This document shows, in pieces, positions 8,407 to 16,658 of a DNA stretch of 64,000 nucleotides. The translations under genes were made by a program, and so were the position numbers. The notes beneath the pieces were generated by a model. It ran no database searches and had not been told where the DNA came from. It saw only the letters and a program-made list of their open reading frames with translations. Source of the DNA: VAZQ01 sp963725065 (GTDB lineage Bacteria > Pseudomonadota > Alphaproteobacteria > Rhizobiales > Xanthobacteraceae). The stretch's first letter is position 1. The number at the start of each line of letters is the position of its first letter. Location of the stretch: positions 310,001-374,000 of the forward strand of contig CAVRXD010000053.1 of assembly GCA_963725065.1 (NCBI GenBank), read 5' to 3'.

Positions 8407-8742
8407 CTATTTCAACGCCGCGATGGCAGTACTTTCGCTGTCAAAGATCGGAATCACCTGGTCAATTCCGGCCATCTTCAAAACTTTGGCAACGCTGGGA
8501 TCAGGACACGAGAGCACAAGCTTACCGTTTTTACCGTCTACGATCTTGGCGCCGACTAGAAGCACGCGGATGCCGTAGGAGGCTAGGAAGCTCACGCTCG
8601 AAAGGTCAACGAGGACCTTCCGTTGCTCGGTTGCAAGTCTGTTGAACGGTAATTCGAGCTGGACGGCCCCTGTCGTATCGAGGCGACCACGCAGGGTGAC
8701 CTTCGTAATTTCGCCCCCAAGATCCTCGGTCGCGATATCCAT
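8407..8742 (-). CDS. STAS-domain anti-sigma factor antagonist
   Basis: 111 residues from MDIATEDLGG, chosen because AGGTGATTGC forms a ribosome site just before ATG 8742; an upstream in-frame ATG would add a proline-rich tail. Core: KVTLRGRLDTTGAVQLE, LVDLSSVSFLASYGIRVLL (the serine-bearing phosphorylation strand of SpoIIAA-like proteins), and the terminal ALKxMxIDQVIPIFDSE-type helix. First gene of the STAS / HATPase / ATPase-regulator operon. Confidence 0.85.
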   Translation of the reverse strand: MDIATEDLGGEITKVTLRGRLDTTGAVQLELPFNRLATEQRKVLVDLSSVSFLASYGIRVLLVGAKIVDGKNGKLVLSCPDPSVAKVLKMAGIDQVIPIFDSESTAIAALK

Positions 8743-8837
8743 GCAATCACCTGCAGGGGGTGGCGGCGGTGAAACGCCTGTTCTCTCATATACCACATCG
8801 ACTTAAGCCTAAACTCCGGCTGCAACCCATTCAGGGG

Positions 8838-8854
8838 ATTTCAGAACAATTCAG
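8838..8854 (-). promoter_or_regulatory. Recurrent motif CTGAATTGTTCTGAAAT (copy 2)
   Basis: In the orientation of the STAS operon it lies about 96 nt upstream of its start, a plausible activator or operator position. Confidence 0.45.
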
Positions 8855-9174
8855 CGCGGCTGAAAACGTAGGACTTTCCCTCCTAAGGCAAGTTGCATGC
8901 CCATCGGAACCAGGCCCATTTGCGAAGGGTGATCCAGGAAGACTGCTTCCTTGTTCTCCACGAAGACAGCGAGCACTGGCCAATATCGTAGGGCCTCGGT
9001 AGCGCTAGGGCCACGCTCAGGATTATGGCAGACAAGCCCGGTGCCGCGCTCAGCTAGGAGTATCGGTTTTCGGTCGAAATCAGAACGTTTAAGGATCCGC
9101 TTAAGTACTTCGTCCGATCTACGGTGCACACTTCTCTCGTAGCCGACAAGCCGGCGCAGTGCGAACGATCGCAT
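8851..9174 (-). CDS. Hypothetical protein (uncertain)
   Basis: 107 residues from MRSFALRRLVGYERSVHRRS; GGAGCGAAGG just before ATG 9174 could be a ribosome site, and the frame remains open further upstream. The C-terminal part (WPVLAVFVENKEAVFLDHPS) reads like real protein, but no family was recognised. It abuts the divergent small gene at 9201. Confidence 0.3.
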   Translation of the reverse strand: MRSFALRRLVGYERSVHRRSDEVLKRILKRSDFDRKPILLAERGTGLVCHNPERGPSATEALRYWPVLAVFVENKEAVFLDHPSQMGLVPMGMQLALGGKVLRFQPR

Positions 9175-9200
9175 CCTTCGCTCCAGCTCGGGAGGGGCCA

Positions 9201-9395
9201 ATGTTGACCTCGGCGGACTATAGAGAGATGGCTGATCGATCCGCCCAGCTTGCGATTGCATCTCCAGCCCCAAGTGTCGCAGAAGCGCTGCTAGCGCTTG
9301 CGTTGCACTACATGACACAAGCTGCTAGCCGCGGTTCCAGTACGAGCCCGCAGCAATGGCAAAGCCAAAGTCCTTTGCAGGGGTTCGGAGATTAG
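9201..9395 (+). CDS. Small hypothetical protein
   Basis: 64 residues starting MLTSADYREMADRSAQLA, with a strong ribosome site GGGAGGGGCCA before ATG 9201. The helical, Ala-rich N-terminus resembles the many small rhizobial proteins of the type MxTxxDYRxxAxxxxxLA. The tail is low-complexity Ser/Gln. Function unknown. Confidence 0.5.
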   Translation: MLTSADYREMADRSAQLAIASPAPSVAEALLALALHYMTQAASRGSSTSPQQWQSQSPLQGFGD

Positions 9396-9542
9396 CCGCG
9401 ATATCAGAAGGGCAAGAGGTGAACGTTCGTTCCATGCCTCACGAATACTGATGTCGATGAGCCGACTGTTCCCTCGCTCGTCTTGATCACATTGCGGGTG
9501 GTCATCGATCGTGACGCGCACGCACAAGAGGATGCTCTCCGA

Positions 9543-9935
9543 CTAAGCGCGCGATGGAGCGCCGCCGCGATTGGCGAGCAGGCGGTGCACCTTCGTGACC
9601 AGACGGTCGAATTCGATCGGCTTGGTATCGAACTCGTCACAGCCCGCCGCGAGCGCCTTCTCGCGCTCGCCAGCAAGCGCGTGAGCAGAAAAGGCGATCA
9701 CGGGAATGTCGCGGGTTTCGGGATTGCTCTTAAGTCTGCGCGTTGCCTCCCAGCCATCGACGATTGGCATCTCCAGATCCATCAGAATGATGTCGGGCCG
9801 CTCAGCAACCGCCGCCTCATAACCTCGCTCACCATTCTCAGCCGTCAGCACCTCGAAACCATCCAGTAGCTCAAGCCGCATCTTCAGCATGTAGACATTG
9901 TCGTCGTTGTCTTCGACATACAGTAATTTGGTCAC
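9543..9935 (-). CDS. Single-domain response regulator (CheY-like, DivK-type)
   Basis: 130 residues with no output domain. YVEDNDDN acidic pocket, phosphoacceptor Asp in IILMDLEMPIVDGWEATRRLK, the conserved Ser/Thr as VIAFSAHAL, and switch Lys in FDTKPIEF. Its start overlaps the stop of the hybrid kinase by 4 nt (ATGA), so the two are translationally coupled. It is probably the phosphoryl target of that kinase and passes the signal to another protein by contact. Confidence 0.9.
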   Translation of the reverse strand: MTKLLYVEDNDDNVYMLKMRLELLDGFEVLTAENGERGYEAAVAERPDIILMDLEMPIVDGWEATRRLKSNPETRDIPVIAFSAHALAGEREKALAAGCDEFDTKPIEFDRLVTKVHRLLANRGGAPSRA

Positions 9936-12685
9936 GATACACCTTCCATCTGGTTGGTGGCTGCCGGCCTGCTCTGCACAAGGCGGCGGATGCGCTCGAC
10001 CAAGTCCTCAGGCCGGAACTTGTCCTTGACCAGCACGGATTTTACCCCGGAGTTCAGTCGTTCGCGATCTTTAGCCGTGAGATCAAGCGAAGTGATCACG
10101 ATGACCGGAATGTCCTGCCAGCCAGTGTCCTTTTGCAAGGCGGCGACGACCTCAAAGCCGTCCATCTCAGGCATCATAAGGTCGAGCAGGATGACGTCCG
10201 GCCGTTCCCCTCGCAGGATCCTCAATGCCTCCCGTCCGTTCGCTGCCTCCCGCACGACCCATTGCGGAGGTTCGAGCCATCCGCGTATCCGCTCGCGTTG
10301 CACTGCATCATCTTCAACCATCAACACACGCGTCCGCCGCGACGGTGCCTGAAAGCGACGTATTAGCCGCTGCAGATGCTCGCGGTCGACTGGCTTGGTC
10401 AGATACCCCGCTGCGCCAAGTGCGATGCCGCGGCGGTGCTCATCCACGATCGACACCATAATGACGGGGATGTCGGCGAGGTCAGGATTTTGCCGCAGCG
10501 CCGCCAGGACCGACCAGCCGTCGAGGTCCGGCATCATGACATCAAGCGTGATCGCGGTTGGGCGCAACTCCTTAGCCAGCCTAAGGCCCTCCATCCCACC
10601 CGCGGCGGTCACTATGGAAAATCCTTTTGCCTTGAGATGATCTGAGATCAGCTCGCGTGCCGTGGCATCGTCGTCAATAACCAGAATGCAACCGGCACTG
10701 GCTGAACGGCCGTCCTCTGAACTGATGAGGGTCTCGCCAGAAGCAGCAGGGCCGACGGGTAACCTCGCCGTAAAGGTCGACCCCTTCCCGACCTCGCTGG
10801 TCATGGTCACATCGCCGTTCATCATACGTGCGAGCTTGCGCGTAATGGCCAGACCGAGACCTGTCCCGCCGTACTGCCGTGCGGTTGAGGAATCAGCCTG
10901 AGTGAATTCCTGGAATAGCTTCTCCTGCTGCTCCGGCGTCATTCCAATCCCGGTGTCAGAAACCGCGAACTCTATCCAAGACCCTTGGTTGATTACTTTA
11001 CGGACAAGCAATGTCACCTCACCTTGCTTGGTGAATTTGCAAGCATTGCTCAGGAGGTTGAGCAGGATCTGGCGCAACCTCATCGGGTCGACTGTCAGCG
11101 AACCAAGGTCCTCCTGAGCTTTGACTGTAAGGCGGTTGTTATTCTGCTCGGCTAGCGGCCGCGCGGTATCGACCACTTCATTGATCAAGGGATCTAAAGC
11201 CACCAAATCGGGGCTTAGCTCGAGCTTGCCCGCTTCGATCTTGGAGAGATCGAGAACTTGGTTGATGAGCCCGAGAAGATGATTGCCGGCACGGTGCACC
11301 CTGCGCAGCGGCTCCGCCGCCTTTTCCGTGCCGAACCGAGCCGCATTGGTCACCATCATTTCGGTGAGGCCGATGATGGCGTTAAGCGGTGTCCGTAGTT
11401 CGTGGCTCATACTGGCGAGGAACTGAGATTTGTGCTGGCTCGCGATTTCGAGCTGACGGCTCTTCTCCTCCACCTCGCGCGTGCGCTCCTCGACCTTTCG
11501 TTCCAGCCCGGCGTAGGATTCCTGCAGCCGTCCCGCCATGTCATTGAACTGGTTGGCAAGCGCTTCTAGTTCGTCGCCCGTCTTGATGCGAATTTGCTGG
11601 GACAGGTCGCCTCCACCGATGCGCTCGGCACCCGCGCGTAACGCCTGGATCGGTCCGACCATGCGGCGCGCCAGAAACAACCCGGCCAACACCGCAAAAC
11701 CGAGCGCCGCAAGCAGCACGAAGGCAAGCCGCTGTAGAGCTGCATAGAGCGGCGCATAGGCCTCCGTGGCCGGTAACTCCACGAAGACCAGCCAACCAAG
11801 TGGCGCCACCGGGGCATAGGCAGTGAGCACCTTACGCCCCACGATGTCTTCGCTTTCCTGCACCCTTTCCGATGCACCCCCCCCGCCGCCGGTGGTCCCT
11901 CGGGCTGCATTCACCTGAGCCAGGCGGGACATGTCCGTGTTGCGCAGAACCAAGCTGATGTCTGGATGCGCAATCAGCCGGCCCTGCGCATCGATAACAT
12001 ACGCATGCCCCCGCTCGCCCACCTTGATCTGCGAGACCACGTCCCAGATCAGCTTCAGATTGACCTCGGCGACGCTTACACCGGCGTCACGTCTTGTTCC
12101 TGCAATAGCGAGCGTCATGTAGGGCTCGGATTCGCGGCGGAAATATACCGGGCCATAATACACCTTTCGCGTCGCCGCTTCTGTGAACTTGGCATCCTTC
12201 GAAAAGTCGGTACCGCTCGCCACCACATCCATGGCCAAACGTGATACGCGCAGCCGCTCCTTGCCACCGGCATCGAGCTGAGCCAGCTCGGTGATGGCTG
12301 GCACCTGGCGTAACAGCCGCAGAGCATCGAATCGGCGCTGTTCAATTGAGCCCGCTGACCACGGCAGTTGCGTCGTCCAGCCAAGCTGGCTCTCGATCTC
12401 CTTCACGAACTGGCTGATCTTGGCCGAGGCGGCTTCCGCCTGCTCACGCTGGATACGGATCAGCGAACCCTTGTGCTCCTGATAATAGAAGAACACGTCG
12501 AAAACGCCGTTAGATAGGAGCGCCACACAAACGACTGCAACGAAGAGCGCAACGTACTTTGCAAACAGGCGTCTGCGCGTTTTTGGGATAGGCACTTTGC
12601 CGGGGAGTTGCTTTTCTGCATTATCGTTAGGGGCCGCTGAGCCCTTCAAGGCAAACAAGAGCGCCATGAAACCGCGAGTGGTCAT
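9932..12685 (-). CDS. Hybrid sensor histidine kinase with periplasmic Cache domain, HAMP, HisKA, HATPase and two receiver domains
   Basis: 917 residues from MTTRGFMALL (12685); MALLFALK at 12667 is an alternative, and anything earlier would run into the preceding stop. Order: first membrane helix (YVALFVAVVCVALLSNGVF), a periplasmic double-Cache domain, second helix (AFVLLAALGFAVLAGLFL), HAMP, coiled coil, H-box SHELRTPLNAIIGL, N-box LLNLLSNACKFT, G boxes (DTGIGM, YGGTGLGLAI), then REC1 (ITLDVMMPDLDGW) and REC2 (VILLDLMMPEMDGFEV). Immediately upstream on the same strand, 55 nt away, is an exported ABC_sub_bind protein, which may present a ligand to the Cache domain. The receiver gene follows with a 4-nt overlap. 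Confidence 0.92.
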   Translation of the reverse strand: MTTRGFMALLFALKGSAAPNDNAEKQLPGKVPIPKTRRRLFAKYVALFVAVVCVALLSNGVFDVFFYYQEHKGSLIRIQREQAEAASAKISQFVKEIESQLGWTTQLPWSAGSIEQRRFDALRLLRQVPAITELAQLDAGGKERLRVSRLAMDVVASGTDFSKDAKFTEAATRKVYYGPVYFRRESEPYMTLAIAGTRRDAGVSVAEVNLKLIWDVVSQIKVGERGHAYVIDAQGRLIAHPDISLVLRNTDMSRLAQVNAARGTTGGGGGASERVQESEDIVGRKVLTAYAPVAPLGWLVFVELPATEAYAPLYAALQRLAFVLLAALGFAVLAGLFLARRMVGPIQALRAGAERIGGGDLSQQIRIKTGDELEALANQFNDMAGRLQESYAGLERKVEERTREVEEKSRQLEIASQHKSQFLASMSHELRTPLNAIIGLTEMMVTNAARFGTEKAAEPLRRVHRAGNHLLGLINQVLDLSKIEAGKLELSPDLVALDPLINEVVDTARPLAEQNNNRLTVKAQEDLGSLTVDPMRLRQILLNLLSNACKFTKQGEVTLLVRKVINQGSWIEFAVSDTGIGMTPEQQEKLFQEFTQADSSTARQYGGTGLGLAITRKLARMMNGDVTMTSEVGKGSTFTARLPVGPAASGETLISSEDGRSASAGCILVIDDDATARELISDHLKAKGFSIVTAAGGMEGLRLAKELRPTAITLDVMMPDLDGWSVLAALRQNPDLADIPVIMVSIVDEHRRGIALGAAGYLTKPVDREHLQRLIRRFQAPSRRTRVLMVEDDAVQRERIRGWLEPPQWVVREAANGREALRILRGERPDVILLDLMMPEMDGFEVVAALQKDTGWQDIPVIVITSLDLTAKDRERLNSGVKSVLVKDKFRPEDLVERIRRLVQSRPAATNQMEGVS

Positions 12686-12740
12686 TTTCGCGACCGCATC
12701 TGGATCGGTCGCGATGCGTCCTTTGCGACAAACCTTCCCC

Positions 12741-13745
12741 TCACTCGATGACCTCATCGGCGAGCGCGACCAAGGTTGCCGGCACCTCGAGGCCAAGCAT
12801 CCGAGCTGTTCTGAGATTGATGGCCAACTCGAACTTCGTGGGTGCTTGTGCCGGCAGATCGCCTGGGTTGGCGCCTCTCAAGATTCGGTCAACATAAGAC
12901 GCCGCGCGGTGAAAAATAGAAGTGGTCTCTGGTCCGTAGGTGATCAATGCCCCTTCGCGGGCAAATTGCCGGTATGTGAAAATCGCGGGAAGACGATGTT
13001 GCGCTGCCGAGCTGATGACCAGACCGCGATGTACCACCATATAAGTGTCAGGCGGGACCATCAGGCCACCACCCGGATCTTTAGCGAGTTTCGCCACTGC
13101 CCGTTCGATTTCGGCTTGGGTGCCTACAGGGGCTGCCTTGATCTCCAGCGGGGTGGGCGGCGGAACGGTTTCAAGCGAACGTAGGAAGACATTGTAGTGA
13201 GGCGCAGTCGTCGGATTGAACATAATCGCGAGTCGATTAACATTCGGCGCGAGCTGCCTAAGCAACTCCAGCGCCTTCCCGATCATGGAATATTCGAGAA
13301 AGCTGAAACCGGTGATGTTGCCGCCCGGACGCGCCAAATTCGCGATGAAGCCCTGGCCGACCGGATCATTGACCAAAACGAAGACAATTGGGATAGATTG
13401 GGTTGCATCCCGCAACGCCCTAACCGCCGAGGTTCCATTGCCGATGAGCACATCGGGCGCCAGTGCCACTAACTCCGCGGTGTAAGCGCGAATGCGGTCG
13501 GTCTCGCCCGCTGCCCACCTATAATCGATGTGCACGTTTCGACCATCGACCCAATTCAGCTCCGCAAGACCTTGCTGAAAGGCAGCAACACGCGCCTGCC
13601 CCTCTGGATCGTTCTCTCCTACCCCCATCAAAACCCCGACCCGCCGCACGCGCTCGCCCTGCTGCCCGCGCGCAGCAAGCGGCCATGCCGCCGCCGCACT
13701 GCCGAGCAGCCTGTTGAACTCACGGCGTCCGATGAAAGCCGTCAT
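12741..13745 (-). CDS. ABC_sub_bind (PF04392) periplasmic binding protein, kinase-linked copy
   Basis: 334 residues from MTAFIGRREFNRLLG, preceded by GGAGGGATGAG. Twin-arginine-like leader (GRREF) cleaved after about ARGQQ. Family landmarks: VRRVGVLMGVGENDPEGQ, the VNDPVGQGFIANLARPGG strand, GNITGFSFLE, and the tail INLRTARMLGLEVPATLVAL with end ADEVIE. It starts by a 4-nt ATGA overlap with a small membrane protein and lies 55 nt upstream of the hybrid kinase, so it is the member of the paralog family most clearly tied to signalling. Its ligand is unknown. Confidence 0.88.
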   Translation of the reverse strand: MTAFIGRREFNRLLGSAAAAWPLAARGQQGERVRRVGVLMGVGENDPEGQARVAAFQQGLAELNWVDGRNVHIDYRWAAGETDRIRAYTAELVALAPDVLIGNGTSAVRALRDATQSIPIVFVLVNDPVGQGFIANLARPGGNITGFSFLEYSMIGKALELLRQLAPNVNRLAIMFNPTTAPHYNVFLRSLETVPPPTPLEIKAAPVGTQAEIERAVAKLAKDPGGGLMVPPDTYMVVHRGLVISSAAQHRLPAIFTYRQFAREGALITYGPETTSIFHRAASYVDRILRGANPGDLPAQAPTKFELAINLRTARMLGLEVPATLVALADEVIE

Positions 13746-14044
13746 CTCATCCCTCCAGCGGGAAGGGTACAGCTCGCGGCCGGCGGTTTTCGAGCGCCGG
13801 CCACGCCACGGCCGTACTCCGGACCGCCGCAATGAAGTCCCGCCAACTCATGCCGGCCATGGGGACTTTCTCCGTCCACATACCTGATGGGCATCGTTAG
13901 CGGATGCACACGGGTACCGTTGGAACGCCAGGCTGGAACGTATACCCAGAGTAGGAAAATCAAAAGAACAGAGATCGAATACAATGCGAGCTCTACGATG
14001 TCTGACACCGCGTTCCGGCTACTCTCTGCAAAGCGACGGCTCAT
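13742..14044 (-). CDS. Small single-pass membrane protein (hypothetical)
   Basis: 100 residues: a charged N-terminus (MSRRFAESSRNAVSD), one hydrophobic helix near 19-37 (LYSISVLLIFLLWVYV), then a polar tail. The stop overlaps the start of the binding-protein gene as ATGA, which argues for translation. The last 50 residues are of low-complexity composition, so the true extent is uncertain. No family recognised. Confidence 0.4.
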   Translation of the reverse strand: MSRRFAESSRNAVSDIVELALYSISVLLIFLLWVYVPAWRSNGTRVHPLTMPIRYVDGESPHGRHELAGLHCGGPEYGRGVAGARKPPAASCTLPAGGMR

Positions 14045-14119
14045 AGGTTTCCTTGGCTCCGCAAAGTCCCTGCACCCTCAAACTACCCATTAGAGCTTGG
14101 ATAAGTCCTTGATGCAGAC

Positions 14120-14136
14120 CTGAATCGTTCTGAAAT
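14120..14136 (+). promoter_or_regulatory. Recurrent motif CTGAATCGTTCTGAAAT (copy 3)
   Basis: Two CTGAA half-sites spaced 10 bp. About 75 nt upstream of the 14044 start on the minus strand. Flanking GACC...CCAG is shared with the copy at 43772. Confidence 0.45.
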
Positions 14137-14299
14137 CCAGGCGATCTTGTAACGTAGGCCTCGTGAGCAGGCAGCGGGACGCGCCGAAATCCCGTCAGTG
14201 CCCGGGGCGACCAGTCTACTTCGCGCGCCGCTCAGATTTTGCTGCCTGGCCCTCCCGCGCCGTTTCGAAACGATCTGGTCGAGCCCCAGATGGTAATCG

Positions 14300-14316
14300 T
14301 TTTAAGAACGATTCAG
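14300..14316 (-). promoter_or_regulatory. Degenerate recurrent motif CTGAATCGTTCTTAAAA (copy 4)
   Basis: One half-site intact, the second changed to CTTAA. It is the second copy within 200 bp in this intergenic region. Confidence 0.3.
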
Positions 14317-14368
14317 CTCTGCCCCAATGACCGACTGTCCCAAGCCCCGCAAGCTCCTGATGCGTCAA

Positions 14369-14389
14369 AACCGCCAGCACCCGGCGGTT
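14369..14389 (+). promoter_or_regulatory. Leader palindrome AACCGCC-N7-GGCGGTT (copy A)
   Basis: A perfect 7-bp inverted repeat with a 7-nt loop, 45 nt before the start codon at 14435. It is preceded by CTGATGCGTCAAA and followed by CCTACCTGCTAT, which also flank the copies at 30492 and 43701. The stem is identical in all three while this loop (AGCACCC) differs, suggesting a conserved RNA hairpin or DNA operator. Confidence 0.55.
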
Positions 14390-14434
14390 CCTACCTGCTA
14401 TGGTAGGCGGCGGCACCCGTGGGAGGGGGCCCCG

Positions 14435-15421
14435 ATGCTCGGCATGAGGCGGCGAGACTTTGTAGCGCTGCTCGGCGGCGCGGCTGCGTGGCCACTGGCC
14501 GCGGGCGCGCAGCAATCCGCGATGCCAGTGGTCGGCGTTCTCAGCAGTCAGTCGCAGGAGTCAGAGGCCGCAGTATTGGCGTCATGGCGCCAGGCATTGA
14601 ATGAGAGCGGCTATGTCCGCGGCCGAAACGTAGAATTCGAGTATCGATTTGCGGATGGCCAGCTCGATCGTCTGTCGATTTTGGCCGCCGAACTTGTTCG
14701 GCTGCAGGTGACGGTGCTCGTCGCAAACACCACGCCTCCGGCTTTTGCAGCCAAGGCAGCGACTGCGACGATACCAGTCGTATTTGTGACCGGGGTCGAT
14801 CCCGTCGAAGTGGGGTTAGTCCAAAGCTTCAATCGACCCGGCGCAAACGTCACGGGGGTCACGTTCCTCTCCAACAAGCTGGTCGCGAAGCGGCTGGAGT
14901 TGTTGGCTTCGCTCGTGTCAGGAAGCGCGCCGATAGGCATGTTGGCGCATGCGCGTAATCCCAACACGGTCACCGATGTCCGAGACGCCCTGGCTACGGC
15001 TGCGGCGTTAGGAAGGACGTTGCACGTCCAGAGGGTCGCGAGCGTAAGTGAACTTGATTCCGCGGTTAACTCATTGGTCCAGCAAGGTGTAGCGGCTCTG
15101 TTCATTGCACCACAGGCGGATTTTAGACTTTGGCGAGAGCCAATTCTAGCGCTGGCGGAGCGCCATAGGTTGCCTACCAGTTTCTCAAATAGCGACTTCG
15201 TTATCGCCGGAGGGCTGATGAGCTATGGCCCCAAGCAAGCCGAATCCTATCGTGACGCCGGCATTTACACTGCCCGCATCCTTAGGGGTGAGAAACCGGC
15301 GGAGCTGCCTGTGCTCGTATCGACCAGTTTCAATTTTGCGATCAATCTCAAGACTGCGAAGGCTCTCGACCTGACAATCCCGCCGACCATGCTCGCCCTT
15401 GCCACCGAGGTTATCGAGTGA
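14435..15421 (+). CDS. ABC_sub_bind periplasmic binding protein
   Basis: 328 residues from MLGMRRRDFVALLGG, with ribosome site GGGAGGGGGCCCC. Twin-arginine leader to about AGAQQ. Landmarks: EYRFADGQLDRLSILAAELV, TGVDPVEVGLVQSFNRPG, NVTGVTFLSNKLVAKRLELL, GGLMSYGPKQAESYRD, and the end LALATEVIE. The stop overlaps the GTG start of the next paralog (GTGA). Preceded by the palindromic leader shared with two other paralog groups. Confidence 0.9.
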   Translation: MLGMRRRDFVALLGGAAAWPLAAGAQQSAMPVVGVLSSQSQESEAAVLASWRQALNESGYVRGRNVEFEYRFADGQLDRLSILAAELVRLQVTVLVANTTPPAFAAKAATATIPVVFVTGVDPVEVGLVQSFNRPGANVTGVTFLSNKLVAKRLELLASLVSGSAPIGMLAHARNPNTVTDVRDALATAAALGRTLHVQRVASVSELDSAVNSLVQQGVAALFIAPQADFRLWREPILALAERHRLPTSFSNSDFVIAGGLMSYGPKQAESYRDAGIYTARILRGEKPAELPVLVSTSFNFAINLKTAKALDLTIPPTMLALATEVIE

Positions 15422-16405
15422 CGCGGCGGGAGTTTATCAGGCTGCTTGGTGGCGCGGCCGCGGTGTGGCCGCTTGCGGCGCGCGCACAGCAGCCCGGTCG
15501 GATACGGCGCGTTGGCGTGCTGATGCTATATGTCGAGAACGATCCGGAAGGACAGGCTCGCGCTACGGCGTTCCGGCAAGGGCTCGAGAAGCGGGGATGG
15601 ACCGTCGGCCGCGACCTTCAGATCGATTACCATTGGGGTGTGGGCGACGGCGACTGGATACGATCTGCAGCCGCAGGATTGTTGACCGAGGCACCGGACG
15701 TGATTCTGGCCAATGGCGGCGCGGCGGCACGGGCAGTGCAACAGTCGACCCGCGCGGTTCCAGTCGTTTTCATCGGCGGGGCCGATCCAATGGCGGACGG
15801 TTTGGTGCAAGCCTGGCACGTCCGGGCGGCAACCTCACCGGTTCACGACCTTGGAGACGAGCGTTGGCGCGAAGCTCCTGGAGCTGCTCAAGGACATCGC
15901 ACCGCGCCTCACGCGCATCGCAGTCTTGATCAATCCGGACAACCCCGGCTCCCCACGGCTTTCGGAATCAGCGGCATCCGCGGCGCGAAAGTTTGCCGTG
16001 GACGTGGTCGCACTCCCGGTTCGCAATTCCGCGGAGATCGAAGCTGCGATGGCGAGGTGGGGACGCGAGCCGGGCGCCGGCTTGATCGTGCCACCGGATC
16101 CCTCCACAAACTCTTACCGCCAGCTCATCGTCGAGTTGGCGTCGCGCTACCGCATACCCGCAATTCACACATTGCGCGCCGCCGCCGTTGATGGCGCCTT
16201 GATGTCATACGGCGTCGACATCCCTAGTCTGCACCGGGAGGCGGCTTCGTATGTGGACCGCATTCTCAAAGGTGAGAAGCCCGCCGACCTGCCGGTGCAA
16301 CAACCGACCAAGTTCGAGTTCGTCATCAATCTCAAGACCGCGAAGACGCTCGGCCTCAAGGTGCCGCCGACGCTGCTCGCCCGCGCCGACGAGGTGATCG
16401 AATAG
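15418..16405 (+). pseudogene. ABC_sub_bind periplasmic binding protein, single frameshift
   Basis: Starts at GTG 15418 (GTGA overlap with the previous stop) as MTRREFIRLLGGAAAVWPLA. The frame is good to GADPMADGLVQ, then shifts: CAAGCCTGGCACG stands where relatives' VQSLARPGG would need CAAAGCCTGGCACG, so one A is missing near 15810. The downstream frame continues perfectly (TTLETSVGAKLLELLKDIAP, MSYGVDIPSLHREAASYVD) to LLARADEVIE and stop at 16403-16405. A recent inactivation or a sequencing error would look the same. Confidence 0.8.
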
Positions 16406-16658
16406 CATTGCGATTGCTGCATCTGCTCGCGACCGGTTATGGCACGAACCTGCCGATCCGGAATGTCCGCTTTCACGGCAAGTCTTGGAGGGTAAGCGGA
16501 CGTGCCACGGAGATAGCGAAAGCGACGTTCATGACCCGAAGATGGGGTAATCGGCCGGCAGCTTGTGGATAGCTGAAGATTTTGGGTGCTGCGCTTCAGG
16601 CTGATGGTGAAACGAGGTCCGTGAACGCGGCCTCAAGCATCAGAAGGAGAAGCGCAGC
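16406..16658 (+). other. Left non-coding part of an IS110-family element; candidate bridge-RNA region
   Basis: About 250 nt without a gene, between the binding-protein stop and the transposase start. It contains an inverted repeat GTCCGCTT (16465-16472) / AAGCGGAC (16494-16501). IS110-group elements are known to carry their bridge RNA upstream of the transposase. The exact left end cannot be placed because IS110 elements lack clear terminal inverted repeats. Confidence 0.35.

Larger units (their letters stand above)
14045..14434. promoter_or_regulatory. Divergent intergenic region with repeated motifs and palindromic leader
   Basis: No gene. Holds two copies of the recurrent CTGAAT motif (14120-14136, and a degenerate minus-strand copy at 14300-14316) and the leader palindrome at 14369-14389. 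It should contain promoters for the minus-strand signalling operon and for the plus-strand binding proteins. Confidence 0.5.

Noticed and set aside
13860..14420. Promoter boxes of ECF/EcfG type (GGAAC...CGTT)
   Set aside because: GGAACG occurs near 13922-13938 but no correctly spaced second box upstream of a start could be made out.
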